Position numbers and translations under genes: made by a program. The notes under the pieces are model-generated. The model had not been told where the DNA came from and ran no database searches. It saw only the letters and a list, made by a program, of their open reading frames with translations. A stretch of 64,000 bases of DNA from contig JAGYVD010000003.1 of NCBI GenBank assembly GCA_021209875.1, forward strand, positions 5,022,001 through 5,086,000, given 5' to 3'. Below are positions 34,827-44,788 of the stretch, piece after piece. The first letter of the stretch is position 1. Every line of letters begins with the position of its first letter. This DNA comes from Rosellinia necatrix (taxonomy: Eukaryota > Ascomycota > Sordariomycetes > Xylariales > Xylariaceae).

Positions 34827-37800
34827 TCATGTAACTTGTGAGGCTTGTGAGCTGGCGCCCTCTCCCTCGAGAAGCATCAGCCTGCGACACTGTTGTTCGA
34901 CCGATTCAGTCTCGGCGTCTTCGTCTACCGGTATATTACCCTCTACGATGCGGGCAAGCATAAGCTTCTTGACGCACGAGTTAAAGATGAGTCCTTCAAC
35001 CGAGTCTCTAGTGATAAGACGGATGACTTCCACGTCGCGTGTCTGTCCGATACGATGCGCACGGTTTGATGCCTGCACATCATCCTGTGGGTTATCAGAC
35101 TGGTCAAAGATGATGATTTTGTTGGCAGCCGTCAAGTTCAAACCAGTACCCCCAGCACCTGTTGTTAGGAGGAACACTGGGATATCGGGGTTCTCGTTGA
35201 ACCGCTGGATTTCAGGGAAACGGTCAGAGATATCGGTAGATCCAGTCAGTTCGCAGTACGGAATATCAGCGAATGCCAGGGTCTCGCGTAGAATGTCGAT
35301 GACGAGATCAAATCGGCTAAAAACCAATACACGATCTCCGTTTGCCATATAGCCACGGACAAGTTCAAGTAATTTTTGAACTTTGGGGCCATCTTCCCAC
35401 GATCGCTGAGGAATGTCGAAGTGGCCGATGTATTTTTTAAAGTGCTTACATTCTAGATGGAGTTGGAAGTCTGATTTGTCCATATAACTCTCTAGTAAAA
35501 GCTTCTTGTGGCGATCAGCTTTACTCTGAACATATAGTTCTTCCTCGCTGCACTTATCCCATAGAATATCAACCATCTTTCTTACTGCTTCATCTGTAAA
35601 GTGAACACGGAAAAGTTGATGATGAATGGCAGCTTTGCGTAGCTGCATCCAAGAATGCGAGTCTTTAATCGTCGATGAGGCGCGCTCTTTCTTAGGCACA
35701 AGATAACGTCCTTTGACTTCATCATATATAGCCTTTTGCTTAGGATGCATCTCAACAACCACATTGTGCTCGGTTTTCTTGGCTAGATCGAGCACTTCTT
35801 CCTTCCTACGCTGCAAGATGAAAGGGGCCATGATTACTCGTGCGTTCGACACTCGCTCCTTTGCTAGTGCTGCAAAGTTGTGAATTTCTTTGTTCGGAAC
35901 CTTGGCTTCAAAGATGGTATCAAGTTGTTCAAAAATGTCATTACCGAAGAGCCTTGGCTCCACAAAATGAAGAAGGGTAAGGAGTTCTTTGAGATTGTTC
36001 TGAACAGGAGTGCCACTGAGAATCAATCGCCATTCAGTTGGGACCCGCATCATTTGCTTGTAAATCAGATTCTTGCGGTTTTTCAGCTTGTGGCCCTCGT
36101 CAAAGATCGCAGCATAGGGGTCCAATTCCTGCAACCAATTAAGATCCTCTTTTGCTTTCTCAACCTGTGAGTAGCTAGTCAAGACCACGTGGTTGTTACG
36201 GGCTTCATCGGGGTCCATATTACGCCGGTCCTTCCCTAGATACGGACAAACACTCAACTCGGGAGCAAATCGCTCGAACTCAGCCATCCAGTTTTCACAG
36301 ACACTGGGAGGGACCACGACGAGGAAAGGCCACGGCCTAGTGGTTCTGGACTTTTTGTCGTACGTACCGACTAAATGGGCGATGATGGAGATAACTTGAC
36401 AAGTTTTCCCGAGCCCCATATCGTCAGCTAATATGCCGCTAAAGCGCTTAGAATGAAGTAGATTCATCCAGTTTAGGCCAAGTAGTTGGTATGTCTTGAG
36501 CGTAATATCTTCCGCCATGAGGCGAGGCTTCTCTGATACTGGTAGCGTAGTTCCTTCTTGGCATCTGCCGTTCTTATCCATAGTCCAGTTGGCCATAGCT
36601 TTCTGGAGCTTTGCTCCCCTCTCCTCACACTGTTTGATTACCTCGGAAGCCGCATGAAATGCTGCGAACCAAGAGGTCAACTTCTCGACGAACAGTGAAC
36701 CGATTTGGACTCGTTTGGATTTATATTTGGATTTCGATTCCTTTTTTGACACGATCTCCGCGTCAAAGATTGTATCAAAAGGGCGATGCGATACAAGTAG
36801 CTTAGAGTCTACTGTGGAGAAGCCAGAAATCTGAGCCAGCGACTCGGTGGTGCACGAATTGAGGTAGCTGAGGACTTGCTTATGGTGGGGTGATTTATGA
36901 ACAACATGATTTCGGGTTGAATCTTCTTCATGATCGGATGAGGCGGTAACATCGACAGGCTCGGGCTCCACTTCTGTCTCTGCCTTTCGCTTGCGTGAGG
37001 AGAGACGGTCTGGGGGAGGAAATTCTGATTCAGAATTCGACCCAGAATCGAGCGTGATAACTGCGGGCGGCGGGGTACGATCCCGGCGGCCACGCTGAAG
37101 CCGCCGGCGGGGTTTTTCAATAGGCTCAAGCCCAACCTGAGAGAAAGGTGAAACTTTCATGGTTGTAGGTGGTGGAAGTCCCTTACTGGACGAGTGGGTT
37201 TCGGACCGCGCCGGCGTGGTCGGTGCAGATGATGCCGAGGAAGAAACTGAGAAGACAGGAGGTGGGGTGGGAGATTTAGCTTTTCGTCCTTGGACTAAAC
37301 GTCTGCGTCGAGGGGGTTGGTTATTGTTACTAAATGAAGGAGTTGCAGAATTGGATGAGGTGGGGGTGGAGGTTGAAGTAGAATTCAAGGTGCCTGAACA
37401 ATCCTTTTGTGAAGATGACTTGGTGGGGTGGGTAGAGCCGTCAAAGGAGTTGAACAAGGTTGATTGTTTCATTTGAATAGGCGCTTTGGACAATGAAGAG
37501 TTAGTTGTGTGGTTGGCGTTGCCAGTGCTACCCAACAGTAAATTCACCGCCCTGGGGACTTGCCATCCCACACCACTTGTCAGCGCATCCCGACAGGCTT
37601 TAATTGATATAGTCGGTTTATTCTTCGACACAATCTTGTATACGTCCTTAGTCAAGTGTCGTAGCCTCAGGTCGTGAATATCCCTTAGCTCTATATCGCG
37701 ATTGGCCGTCCACGCGGGTTTTGTTTCGGTGATCTCTAGGGTAGAAAAGTCCTTCCTCACAAAAGACGAAGGCTTAATATCTCCTCGCATGGGCGATTCG

Positions 37801-38423
37801 TCCCCGGAACTATCATGACGCTTGTAGTCCTCGCTTAATTCATCGTCTGATATGGTCAAGTAGGCCTTCATCTTAGCGACGGAACGGCTTGCAGCAATTG
37901 GCTGCCCGGTTGGTGGCCTAAAGGATGTTCCAGCCGGAGCCATCAAAGACCCAACACGACTTGTGACACCTCTCTTCTTTTCTATAAAGGGCGATCCCTT
38001 GGGCCGGGATTTGGGCTGGAAAGGCGATGAGGCTGGGACCTCGATCGCAGCGCCTGGCGAGCTTGGGCCGAATGGCGAAGACGGCGGGCATAATGTGGTT
38101 CTACCCGTAACTTGTGTTGGCTGCGTAGTACGATCGAGTATCTGCGTGGGCTGCGTGGTTCCACCGACTAACTGTGTAGGCTGTGTAGTACGTCCGACGA
38201 TCTGAGTCGGTTGTGTAGCGCGCTTTATCACCTGCGTTGGCTGTGTGAAGAATGGCGAAGAACATGGGATTTCCATCATGAGCTCATCCAGGTCCCCATC
38301 CAGCTCAATATAATCCGGCTCCTTGGCCTCCGGCAGCCCAGCCTTCCCAGTAATACGTCGCATCTTGGGTGTCGCTGGAACGAGGGGAGAGCTCTTCTCG
38401 GGAGAGCACGACGGTCGTGGCAT
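34827..38423 (-). CDS. FUN30: Fun30/SMARCAD1-type SNF2 chromatin remodelling ATPase (1198 aa)
   Basis: Single exon, ATG at 38423. N-terminal half: a conserved acidic patch (YIELDGDLDELMMEIPCSSPFF, residues 38-59), five decapeptide TQPTQ repeats (60-109), several SSPF short motifs, and a CUE-like helical segment at about 245-298. Helicase half: Q-motif region and motif I MGLGKT (669-674), the DEGH box (775-778) characteristic of the Fun30/SMARCAD1 branch, LILSGTPVQNNL (800-811), helicase-C with VLVFSRFDLVIDIL, and TGAGGTGLNL ... RAHRIGQ. By family: an ATP-dependent nucleosome remodeller acting in heterochromatin silencing, long-range DNA-end resection and mismatch-repair support. Compared with relatives, the conserved NHPLL segment before the second RecA lobe reads IHHQL here. 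The frame is otherwise intact. Confidence 0.94.
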   Translation of the reverse strand: MPRPSCSPEKSSPLVPATPKMRRITGKAGLPEAKEPDYIELDGDLDELMMEIPCSSPFFTQPTQVIKRATQPTQIVGRTTQPTQLVGGTTQPTQILDRTTQPTQVTGRTTLCPPSSPFGPSSPGAAIEVPASSPFQPKSRPKGSPFIEKKRGVTSRVGSLMAPAGTSFRPPTGQPIAASRSVAKMKAYLTISDDELSEDYKRHDSSGDESPMRGDIKPSSFVRKDFSTLEITETKPAWTANRDIELRDIHDLRLRHLTKDVYKIVSKNKPTISIKACRDALTSGVGWQVPRAVNLLLGSTGNANHTTNSSLSKAPIQMKQSTLFNSFDGSTHPTKSSSQKDCSGTLNSTSTSTPTSSNSATPSFSNNNQPPRRRRLVQGRKAKSPTPPPVFSVSSSASSAPTTPARSETHSSSKGLPPPTTMKVSPFSQVGLEPIEKPRRRLQRGRRDRTPPPAVITLDSGSNSESEFPPPDRLSSRKRKAETEVEPEPVDVTASSDHEEDSTRNHVVHKSPHHKQVLSYLNSCTTESLAQISGFSTVDSKLLVSHRPFDTIFDAEIVSKKESKSKYKSKRVQIGSLFVEKLTSWFAAFHAASEVIKQCEERGAKLQKAMANWTMDKNGRCQEGTTLPVSEKPRLMAEDITLKTYQLLGLNWMNLLHSKRFSGILADDMGLGKTCQVISIIAHLVGTYDKKSRTTRPWPFLVVVPPSVCENWMAEFERFAPELSVCPYLGKDRRNMDPDEARNNHVVLTSYSQVEKAKEDLNWLQELDPYAAIFDEGHKLKNRKNLIYKQMMRVPTEWRLILSGTPVQNNLKELLTLLHFVEPRLFGNDIFEQLDTIFEAKVPNKEIHNFAALAKERVSNARVIMAPFILQRRKEEVLDLAKKTEHNVVVEMHPKQKAIYDEVKGRYLVPKKERASSTIKDSHSWMQLRKAAIHHQLFRVHFTDEAVRKMVDILWDKCSEEELYVQSKADRHKKLLLESYMDKSDFQLHLECKHFKKYIGHFDIPQRSWEDGPKVQKLLELVRGYMANGDRVLVFSRFDLVIDILRETLAFADIPYCELTGSTDISDRFPEIQRFNENPDIPVFLLTTGAGGTGLNLTAANKIIIFDQSDNPQDDVQASNRAHRIGQTRDVEVIRLITRDSVEGLIFNSCVKKLMLARIVEGNIPVDEDAETESVEQQCRRLMLLEGEGASSQASQVT
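38097..38246 (-). repeat. Coding minisatellite: five 30-bp units in FUN30 (TQPTQ decapeptides)
   Basis: Residues 60-109 of the FUN30 product are five exact-length decapeptides of the form TQPTQ(V/I/L)xx(R/G)(A/T)T-like, with TQPTQ starting at 60, 70, 80, 90 and 100. At DNA level the units differ at several third and variable positions, so the array is old enough to have diverged while keeping the TQPTQ core. Confidence 0.93.
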
Positions 38424-39533
38424 GCCCGATTAACTTGGTTATATTCTTCCGATTTGCAATCCCTAGTTCCCAAGTGGCACAATCGTGTAATCGTAGACGA
38501 GGGAGCGGGATTGACGTGGTTGTACCAGCGCTAGGAACTTCAAGGGGCAGTAAGGACAAAAATAAAAGTTTTTAAGTGCCACCAAAGATGCCCCCGATTT
38601 TCCCTCTCTGCTCATAATAACATAACTCTTTTAATTTCAATGAAGGAAAGCTTCGGAAAGGGACGGATGAGCGGGATACCACGAAAGTCATGAACCGATA
38701 AACAGTTGGTAATTGAGTCGGACGATGAGATGAGTTGGGTGACAAAGCCAAAAAATTTGGTCCGCAATGTAAGGGAACTAAAGTGGAACAAAACGCGGTC
38801 TTAGGACGCGGCAAGGAACCAAACTGGCGGTCGCGCTATCAGCTGACTGCGGGGGTTGATTAATTGATAGATGAGTGGACCCCATGCATACTTAGGTACC
38901 TACCTAAGGTTATGAGGGTGGGTAGGTACTTAGGTACTTATTACCTGGAGGTCCCACTGCACGGGTACCTAACTAAATTCAAGGTACCACAGTTCTTAAT
39001 ATTCAGCTGGTGACGGCTGCGCTAATCATCCAGAGCTATTTCGACGAATTGTAATGTTCGCAGAAGGTTATCATGAATTTGCTCGCATTATATACGTTTA
39101 TTCTACCAAACCTCTAATAGCCTTGCGGTAGTGGATATTTAGATTGTAAACTAAGCACATAGTACCCTAAAGCATTTGCTCTGCACACTAGATATGATTG
39201 AGCCCTTACCTAGTCTAGACATAGCTCCCAAGTAGAGCATCCAAGTAAATCATCTCACCTTTTAAGAAGCTTCCATGGTACTGGCTTTTAACCTCGTAGA
39301 TAGGTTTCATAATCTGATAACAGATTGGGGAGGTTACTTGAGCCATACCGCTTTAAGCCTGAGCTGTTCCTAAGGCAGACTACCTATACTAGCTTATTTT
39401 TTTTACAAGCTAATATTAGTACTGCTGCTAGTACATTGTCGGTGGTCCGACTGTCTACCTGCTACTTCGGCGGACCCTCACTGTCTGCTTTCCATCTCCA
39501 TGGCACCCCGTCTGGTCTGCTATATCCAAACAC
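38424..39533. other. Intergenic: FUN30 promoter side and 3' flank of the PRPP synthetase gene
   Basis: No gene is supported. GGTACC/TACCTA words cluster at 38893-38945 and 38965-38985. The PRPP synthetase stop lies within the string ACG TAA GTG, which also looks like a donor; I take TAA as the stop because the C-terminus is then of normal length. Confidence 0.55.
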
Positions 39534-41013
39534 TTACGTTGGGGCGTGATTGAATAGGAAGCTGACGCTTTCGCCGTTATGAGTGCGGCGGATAGCTTCT
39601 GCAATAGTAGGGCTGACATCGATAACGCGCAGTTTTTTGCAGAGCTTATCCTTATTTCCAAGGGGTACGGTATTAGTAACGACGATCTGGCTTAAGCAGC
39701 TATTGTTGAGAATGTTGATGGCGTCGCCGCTGAGGATGCCGTGGGTGACGATAGCGATAACCTCGCGAGCACCGTTCTCCCGCACCGTAGCGGCCGCTTT
39801 AGCCAAAGTGCCACAAGTATCGGCCATGTCGTCCACTAGGATTGCCATCTTGCCTACGACATCGCCGACAAGTACCATCCTACCTACAACGTTAGGTCGT
39901 GGGCGCTCTTTGTGGATCAAGGCGAAGCCGCGGTCCAGACGGTCGGCTATCGATGTCGCTCTCTTTGCACCACCTGCATCGGGACTGACGATAACGAGAT
40001 CCTCGCCGTTAAGGTTCTCCCGTATCCAGCGCAGAACGCTCGGCTCGGCGTACAGATTGTCAACAGGGACATTAAAGAAGCCCTGGATCTGGGAAGCGTG
40101 GAGATCCATAGTAATGATGTGGTTACAACCAGCCGTCTGCAACATGTTGGCAATTAGCTTAGCCGAGATGGGCGCGCGACTTTTATCCTTTTTATCTTGG
40201 CGGGCATCTAGTAACCGAAAAGACCCGTGTCAGTAATTTTTCAATACCCCGGACAGCGCCCGGCGATTACCCAACAAAGGGTTTGGGTAACTACTTGCTG
40301 CGAAACATTAGCTAAGGTTCAAGACACAGGGATTCTGAAAAAAAAAAAAAAAAAAACCAGCCCGGGGGTCCTCCGTACATACCATGGATAGTTCGGTAGG
40401 ATAGCAGTGATCCGACGTGCAGACGCCGTGCGACAGGCCTGCAACAGCGGGAATCAGCAATTGCCTCATTTGGCAATAGGAATTGGGTTCGCAGTATGTC
40501 CCAGAAGCGATCTATCTTAATTGAATCTTCAATCAAGAAGAAGGGGGTATAACATACATGAATCATTATAAGCAACTCCATCAACCCATCGTTGATGTCT
40601 CCCGGGGATGTTGACTGAAGAATAAAGACTGCGAAGATATTTTTAGAGGTTGTTTTTCTCAAAAAAGAAAATTATGATTTCATACCATCTTCATCACGGA
40701 CTGATTCGCCGATACTGACGCTTGTTTCCTGGTTCGAATAGTTCAAGCACATCGTCTTCGCGATATCAATGCCGAGCCTGTTTGGGGAACTCTGTGGTTA
40801 GCTATGGTCCGCAATCGGAGATGGGTAACCGCACTCAGAATGATAAATTGCTTTTTTTTTTTCTCCCCTTCTTATCACATCTTCAGGAAGGGATTCTGTA
40901 TTGACACACACACACATAGAGAGAGAGAGAAGGCTTAATATAACGTACCAATTGGCCACGAGCTTCGCGAGGACTGGATGGCTATTGCCTGAGAGTAATT
41001 TGATCTCGTTCAT
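39534..41013 (-). CDS. PRS: Ribose-phosphate pyrophosphokinase (PRPP synthetase, about 318 aa), with a one-base mismatch at exon 4
   Basis: Five exons: 41013-40949, 40777-40686, 40628-40558, 40438-40383, 40207-39534. Phases agree for introns 1-3. The product begins [21 protein letters not shown] and has [19 protein letters not shown], the PRPP-synthase signature [20 protein letters not shown], and the PRPP-binding loop [12 protein letters not shown], ending SFLFNHAPT. Reaction: ribose-5-phosphate + ATP to PRPP + AMP, the entry to purine, pyrimidine, His and Trp synthesis. At the fourth intron the canonical donor (CCATG|GTATGT) and acceptor (CTAG|ATGCC) do not keep frame and give CCA-TGA. One base fewer before the donor would restore PNYP-Y-ARQD, as in all relatives, and exactly 319 codons. 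This is probably a sequence error or a damaged copy. A 19-A tract (about 40338-40357, poly-T in the gene sense) lies in that intron. Divergent to VMA21. Confidence 0.94.
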
Positions 41014-41675
41014 GTTTACGTAGAGTGTAACGGCACAAGCAGCAAACAATAACAGTAAGTATTAGTACAAAAATTCCGAGATGAGGAAGAAAAGATCTTT
41101 GAATAGCAGACGCGGCCGCAGTATAATATGGGAGGCGAGGGGCACAACCTTGGAAGGTGGGGCGTCTGATCAAATCCACAGTCGGGACTTCTATTGCTAC
41201 CTGTAACTACCTATTGAAGGCTCGGTGGTGTGTAAGCATACTTACCTAACTTTTCATAAATTTCTTGGTGATTGAAGATGGACAGACCTGGGCCTGAACA
41301 AAAGCAGCATGTACACTAGGCCTAATCTGTGGGTTTTTTTTTTTTGCCCGGTAAAAAAAATCGGTGCCATATATAGAACGGAGAACGCGTTGAGCTAACC
41401 CCAACTTCTAGGTCGATACCCACCTCAGGCTTCCGGCATGGCTCCACTTTTAACGTTATATGTGCCTTAGGTAATTGCAGGTTAGCTTACCTAGGTAGGT
41501 AGGTAGGGAATTAATTGTATACATACTTACCTAGGTAGGTACGTACGTAGTAGTAGGTAGTCCCACAACACTCCAAGTCAGCTGCTGGAAAGCTATCTGC
41601 CATATAACCACACCAAGCGATTGATTGCTGTCGTATCCTTCGCCAGACCGGAAAAGCAAAATACCAAAAGCAAAA
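41014..41675. promoter_or_regulatory. Shared divergent promoter region of PRS (-) and VMA21 (+)
   Basis: A 662-bp interval between the two start codons. It contains two near-identical copies of CTTACCTAGGTAGGTA (about 41487-41503 and 41527-41542), GTACGTACGTAG, and poly-T/poly-A tracts at about 41334-41357. No start of a third gene is visible. Assignment as a promoter rests on position only. Confidence 0.5.
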
Positions 41676-42355
41676 ATGACGTCCCGACGTATAATCTCTT
41701 CTGAGAAGACTATCCTTGACAAGGATGACGATGACCTTCAGTCCGGTCCCGGGACCAGTGAGCAATCTAGCACCGGGCCAGCCGTGCCCATGTGAGTTGA
41801 TCTACCTTGCCCTCATGAGCTCGCTTACCATTCCCTTATCCCTTCCATCCGTCGGCTTCCCGTATATCACGCGCGAGCTACTCCATATCAACTCCGAGGA
41901 AACATGAAACATGGGACGCTACTACCGAGTGAGGCGGTGAGAACAGGCCAGAGGATTAACTATGGTTTAGGGACGTCATCCTCAAGCTCCTAGCCTTCAC
42001 GTTTGCTATGGTGGTCATCCCCATCGGTTCATATTTTCTGACCGTACGGACCATTTTCAACGGTACGTGCATAACGCAAAGCGGCCATGGCCATATTGAG
42101 TTGTAGTATATACACTACTTAAACAATCCAGTCGACCTCTCTAGCATTTACATACACCCCATATTTTTTTCTCGGTGTCCAGCTAATTCATCTTGTTAAA
42201 AAGGGAACTCGACGTACGCCGGTGCGCTAGCTGCTATTTTGGCCAACGTGGTTCTAGTGGGCTACGTGATTGTCGCTATGAATGAGGATCAGAGTGACCA
42301 GCTCGAGGCCGAGAAGAAGAAGAAACAGAAAGACAGGCAGGGAAAGGCAGAATAG
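41676..42355 (+). CDS. VMA21: Vma21, V-ATPase assembly integral membrane protein (119 aa)
   Basis: Three exons: 41676-41791, 41971-42062 and 42204-42355, all with GT-AG borders and matching phases (AT|G, G|GG), giving exactly 120 codons. Layout: a cytosolic N-terminus MTSRRIISSEKTILDKDDDD, a first membrane helix LAFTFAMVVIPIGSYFL, a short lumenal loop (RTIFNGNSTYAG), a second helix AAILANVVLVGYVIVAM, and a Lys/Glu-rich C-tail EKKKKQKDRQGKAE with a lysine-type ER-retrieval end. By family: an ER chaperone that assembles the V0 proteolipid ring and escorts it to the Golgi. Its size and hairpin topology are normal. It is too split for single-frame gene finding; the exon model is well supported by both helices and phase. 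Confidence 0.95.
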
Positions 42356-43311
42356 AGCAACTAATTGTATTCCCCCGGTTTAATGCCATAGAAATAGTCT
42401 AGACAATGACTGTGTCGATATGGTGTGATGCGTTGACAACTTCGTCATCATATACCTCTCATCGCGGAACAAAGTCAACGGCGGATCATCTCTTGGACCA
42501 GACCTGGCCTCCCGCTGTCCGGGTTGAAATGATGATATAATTATCTAGGGCAATTCGAGAGCAGCTTTAGATATACACTGATGTATGTATCTAAAATATT
42601 ATATGCCATAGTCGCAACTCCCATATGAGTTGTCTATTGACCAAGACATTGCCATCACGATTTCCCATATGTGCAATCCACTGATTGTGGACGAATCGGC
42701 GTTTTCGTCCCAGCAAGAATCAGAGGGCCATGGATGAGTAAGAAGGCCATATCTGCCAGCATTAACCCCCGGCCCATGTCACATATCCCTTTCCCTCCTT
42801 CCTACACTCGTGCGCCACAGCTCTTGAGGCTACGTGTATTGACCTTCTAGCGCCTGGAAATAAACCTGAGGTTAAGTATTTGCGTGGGTATCAACCAACC
42901 TCCTGTTCTCGGATACTTTCAAGTTTCGTCATCGCCTCAAGACCAGCCAACGCCTAACAACAGGCGTCCTTCATCAATATTCGTCATTCCCAACCCACAA
43001 ATGCTGTCCAGTAGGCGCGAAGATTTGACCCACCGCAGCTGCAACTTGAAACAACCCTATGCATATATGCTCGTGCGGCGCTGCGCCTGTATACCTAATT
43101 ATCATAGGACTCTCAATGGCCCCCGTCCTGCCTATCTCATCAACCCGCAAGTTAAGATTTTGTGTGGTATAGCCGCACAGTGCTACCGCCTTAACCTGCC
43201 CACATGTATGACAGACAAAAAAAAGAAAGAAAGAGATACGGAATGCAAGTATCTTCGTTGTTGCGAACAAGGTGTCGCCCGGTCGTGTCGTTGTTGGTGA
43301 GCCCTTCTAAA
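42356..43311. other. Convergent 3' flanks of VMA21 and the DUF2406 gene
   Basis: No gene is supported. A 138-codon plus-strand frame (42884-43300) starts from a non-ATG or poor-context codon and runs into the 3' untranslated region of the opposite gene, so it is not called. Confidence 0.5.
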
Positions 43312-44788
43312 TTAAGAATTTTTACTGAACCGGCGCATAAACCAGCTTTTTCGTTTTTCGCCCAAATCTGGGCGTTCCTGAGATTTTCCATTGCTAGACG
43401 GTGCTTTTGATGGCTTTCTTAATAGGGGTCCTTGTTCTTTCCGCGGTAGAGGAGGAGGGTTCCCCACCGCGCCATGGCCGAGACCAACACCTGGAGCTTG
43501 GTAGGACGGCGTCTGACCAAAGCTTATTCCGTAATCGTTCATCGGCTGCTGGCGCTTAGGCGGCGACCGACGATCGATAGAACTGTTCTCGCTACTAGTG
43601 GGATCAGTTTGATAGCCTGCCGGCTCGCCCATACTACCGGTTCCTGATCCGGACGCAACTGTCTCGTACGATCGATGATTATTCGGTATCGGATAGACAT
43701 TGCGCTCGCGACCGCTTAATTGAGGCTCTGATTGGTTCCGCGGATACTTAGTTCGCGTTCCTGTGCTCGGACCCCCGTTACTGTATGGGCCACCATCAAA
43801 CCCCTCGTAGTAGCTATCCCTTGAGCTCCCAACCATCGCTGACTGTCGTTGGTCGTACGTATTGCCGTCCGTTCGGTTTGACCGGCCCCCCATAAAAGCT
43901 TTCTTGGGCTGGGCGTCCGTTGTCTGGGCGGATTGGCCCTGAGATAGGATTCTGACGTTGTGGGGAGATACGTGTCTGTTCACCCCCATAGTAGCTGCTC
44001 CTCCTGTTCCAACCAGCAACCGACTCCGTCTCGGGTCTATAAAACGATTTTCGGTTATAGCCGCCATCAATGGCTGCTTCGAAGCCCCGGATCGTGTCCA
44101 AAGGCCGCTCCCAACGATTTCGTGTAGGGTTCGAACGATCTGGATCGGCTGGACAATTGTAAGTACTAGGCCATCCCTAAGGCCTACAAGGAAGAACTTA
44201 CCAATTAAGTTTCCAAAGGCGTCTCTATGTTGGATGGATCGTAACGCAGGCCGCTCTGAAACGGTTTGAGCCTCCATGGCTATAAAAAAAATAGAAAAAA
44301 TCAGGTTAGATGGCATACATTAAATCAAGTACTGTCTAGAGTCACAGGCGAATCTACTCACCAGGCTCCCTCTCATTCAATGCCATTCTGGGGTCAGCCT
44401 TGCTGTGTAGTCTCTTGGCCTCTTTCTCCGCCGACGTCTCCGTAAGATTGATCTTATGGGTTGGGCCGTTAGCACTCTTTTGGGATTTATCAGATCGAAA
44501 GCTAAAAGCTCTCGATTTGGGGCGTACGCGCTGCTGCTGTTGTTGTGGCTTGATATCGGGGACTTTGACGGGAGGAGGCCGTTGCTGCTGCTCCCGTTGC
44601 TGCTCCCACTGCTGCTGCTGTCGATGCTGTGGGTGCTGTTGTAATTGGGTCTGCTGTTGAGGCTGGTTACGAGGTTGGTACTGGTAGTCCTGAGCCGCCG
44701 GCGGCTGGGGTTGATAGGTCGTATAGGACTGGTCTTGTTGCGGCGGCGCAGGCAGCGGATGGCGGCTATAGCTAGTAGAGGACGCCAT
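43312..44788 (-). CDS. DUF2406-family protein (about 446 aa) with one apparent frameshift
   Basis: Exons 44788-44362, 44279-44202 and 44148-43312, all with good GT-AG borders and phase 1. The N-terminus is Gln/Pro-rich (poly-Gln over about 44530-44690). The DUF2406 core is spread over the three exons: THKINLTETSAEKEAKRLHSKADP, ALRSIQHRDAFGN, then ADPDRSNPTRNRWERPLDTI and FEAAIDGGYNRKS. The C-terminus KRKSWFMRRFSKNS is the conserved basic end of the family. By family: mostly uncharacterised fungal proteins, with some yeast members near the polarised cortex. At a six-C run (43886-43891; GGGGGG in the sense strand) the frame needs one base fewer to pass from AQESFYGG to RSNRTDGNTYDQRQS. With it removed the total is exactly 447 codons. 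Probably a homopolymer error or a recent lesion. Confidence 0.87.

Noticed and set aside
42884..43300. 138-codon plus-strand frame between VMA21 and the DUF2406 gene
   Set aside because: Overlaps two 3' untranslated regions, has no good start, and ends in a Lys run from an A-rich tract.
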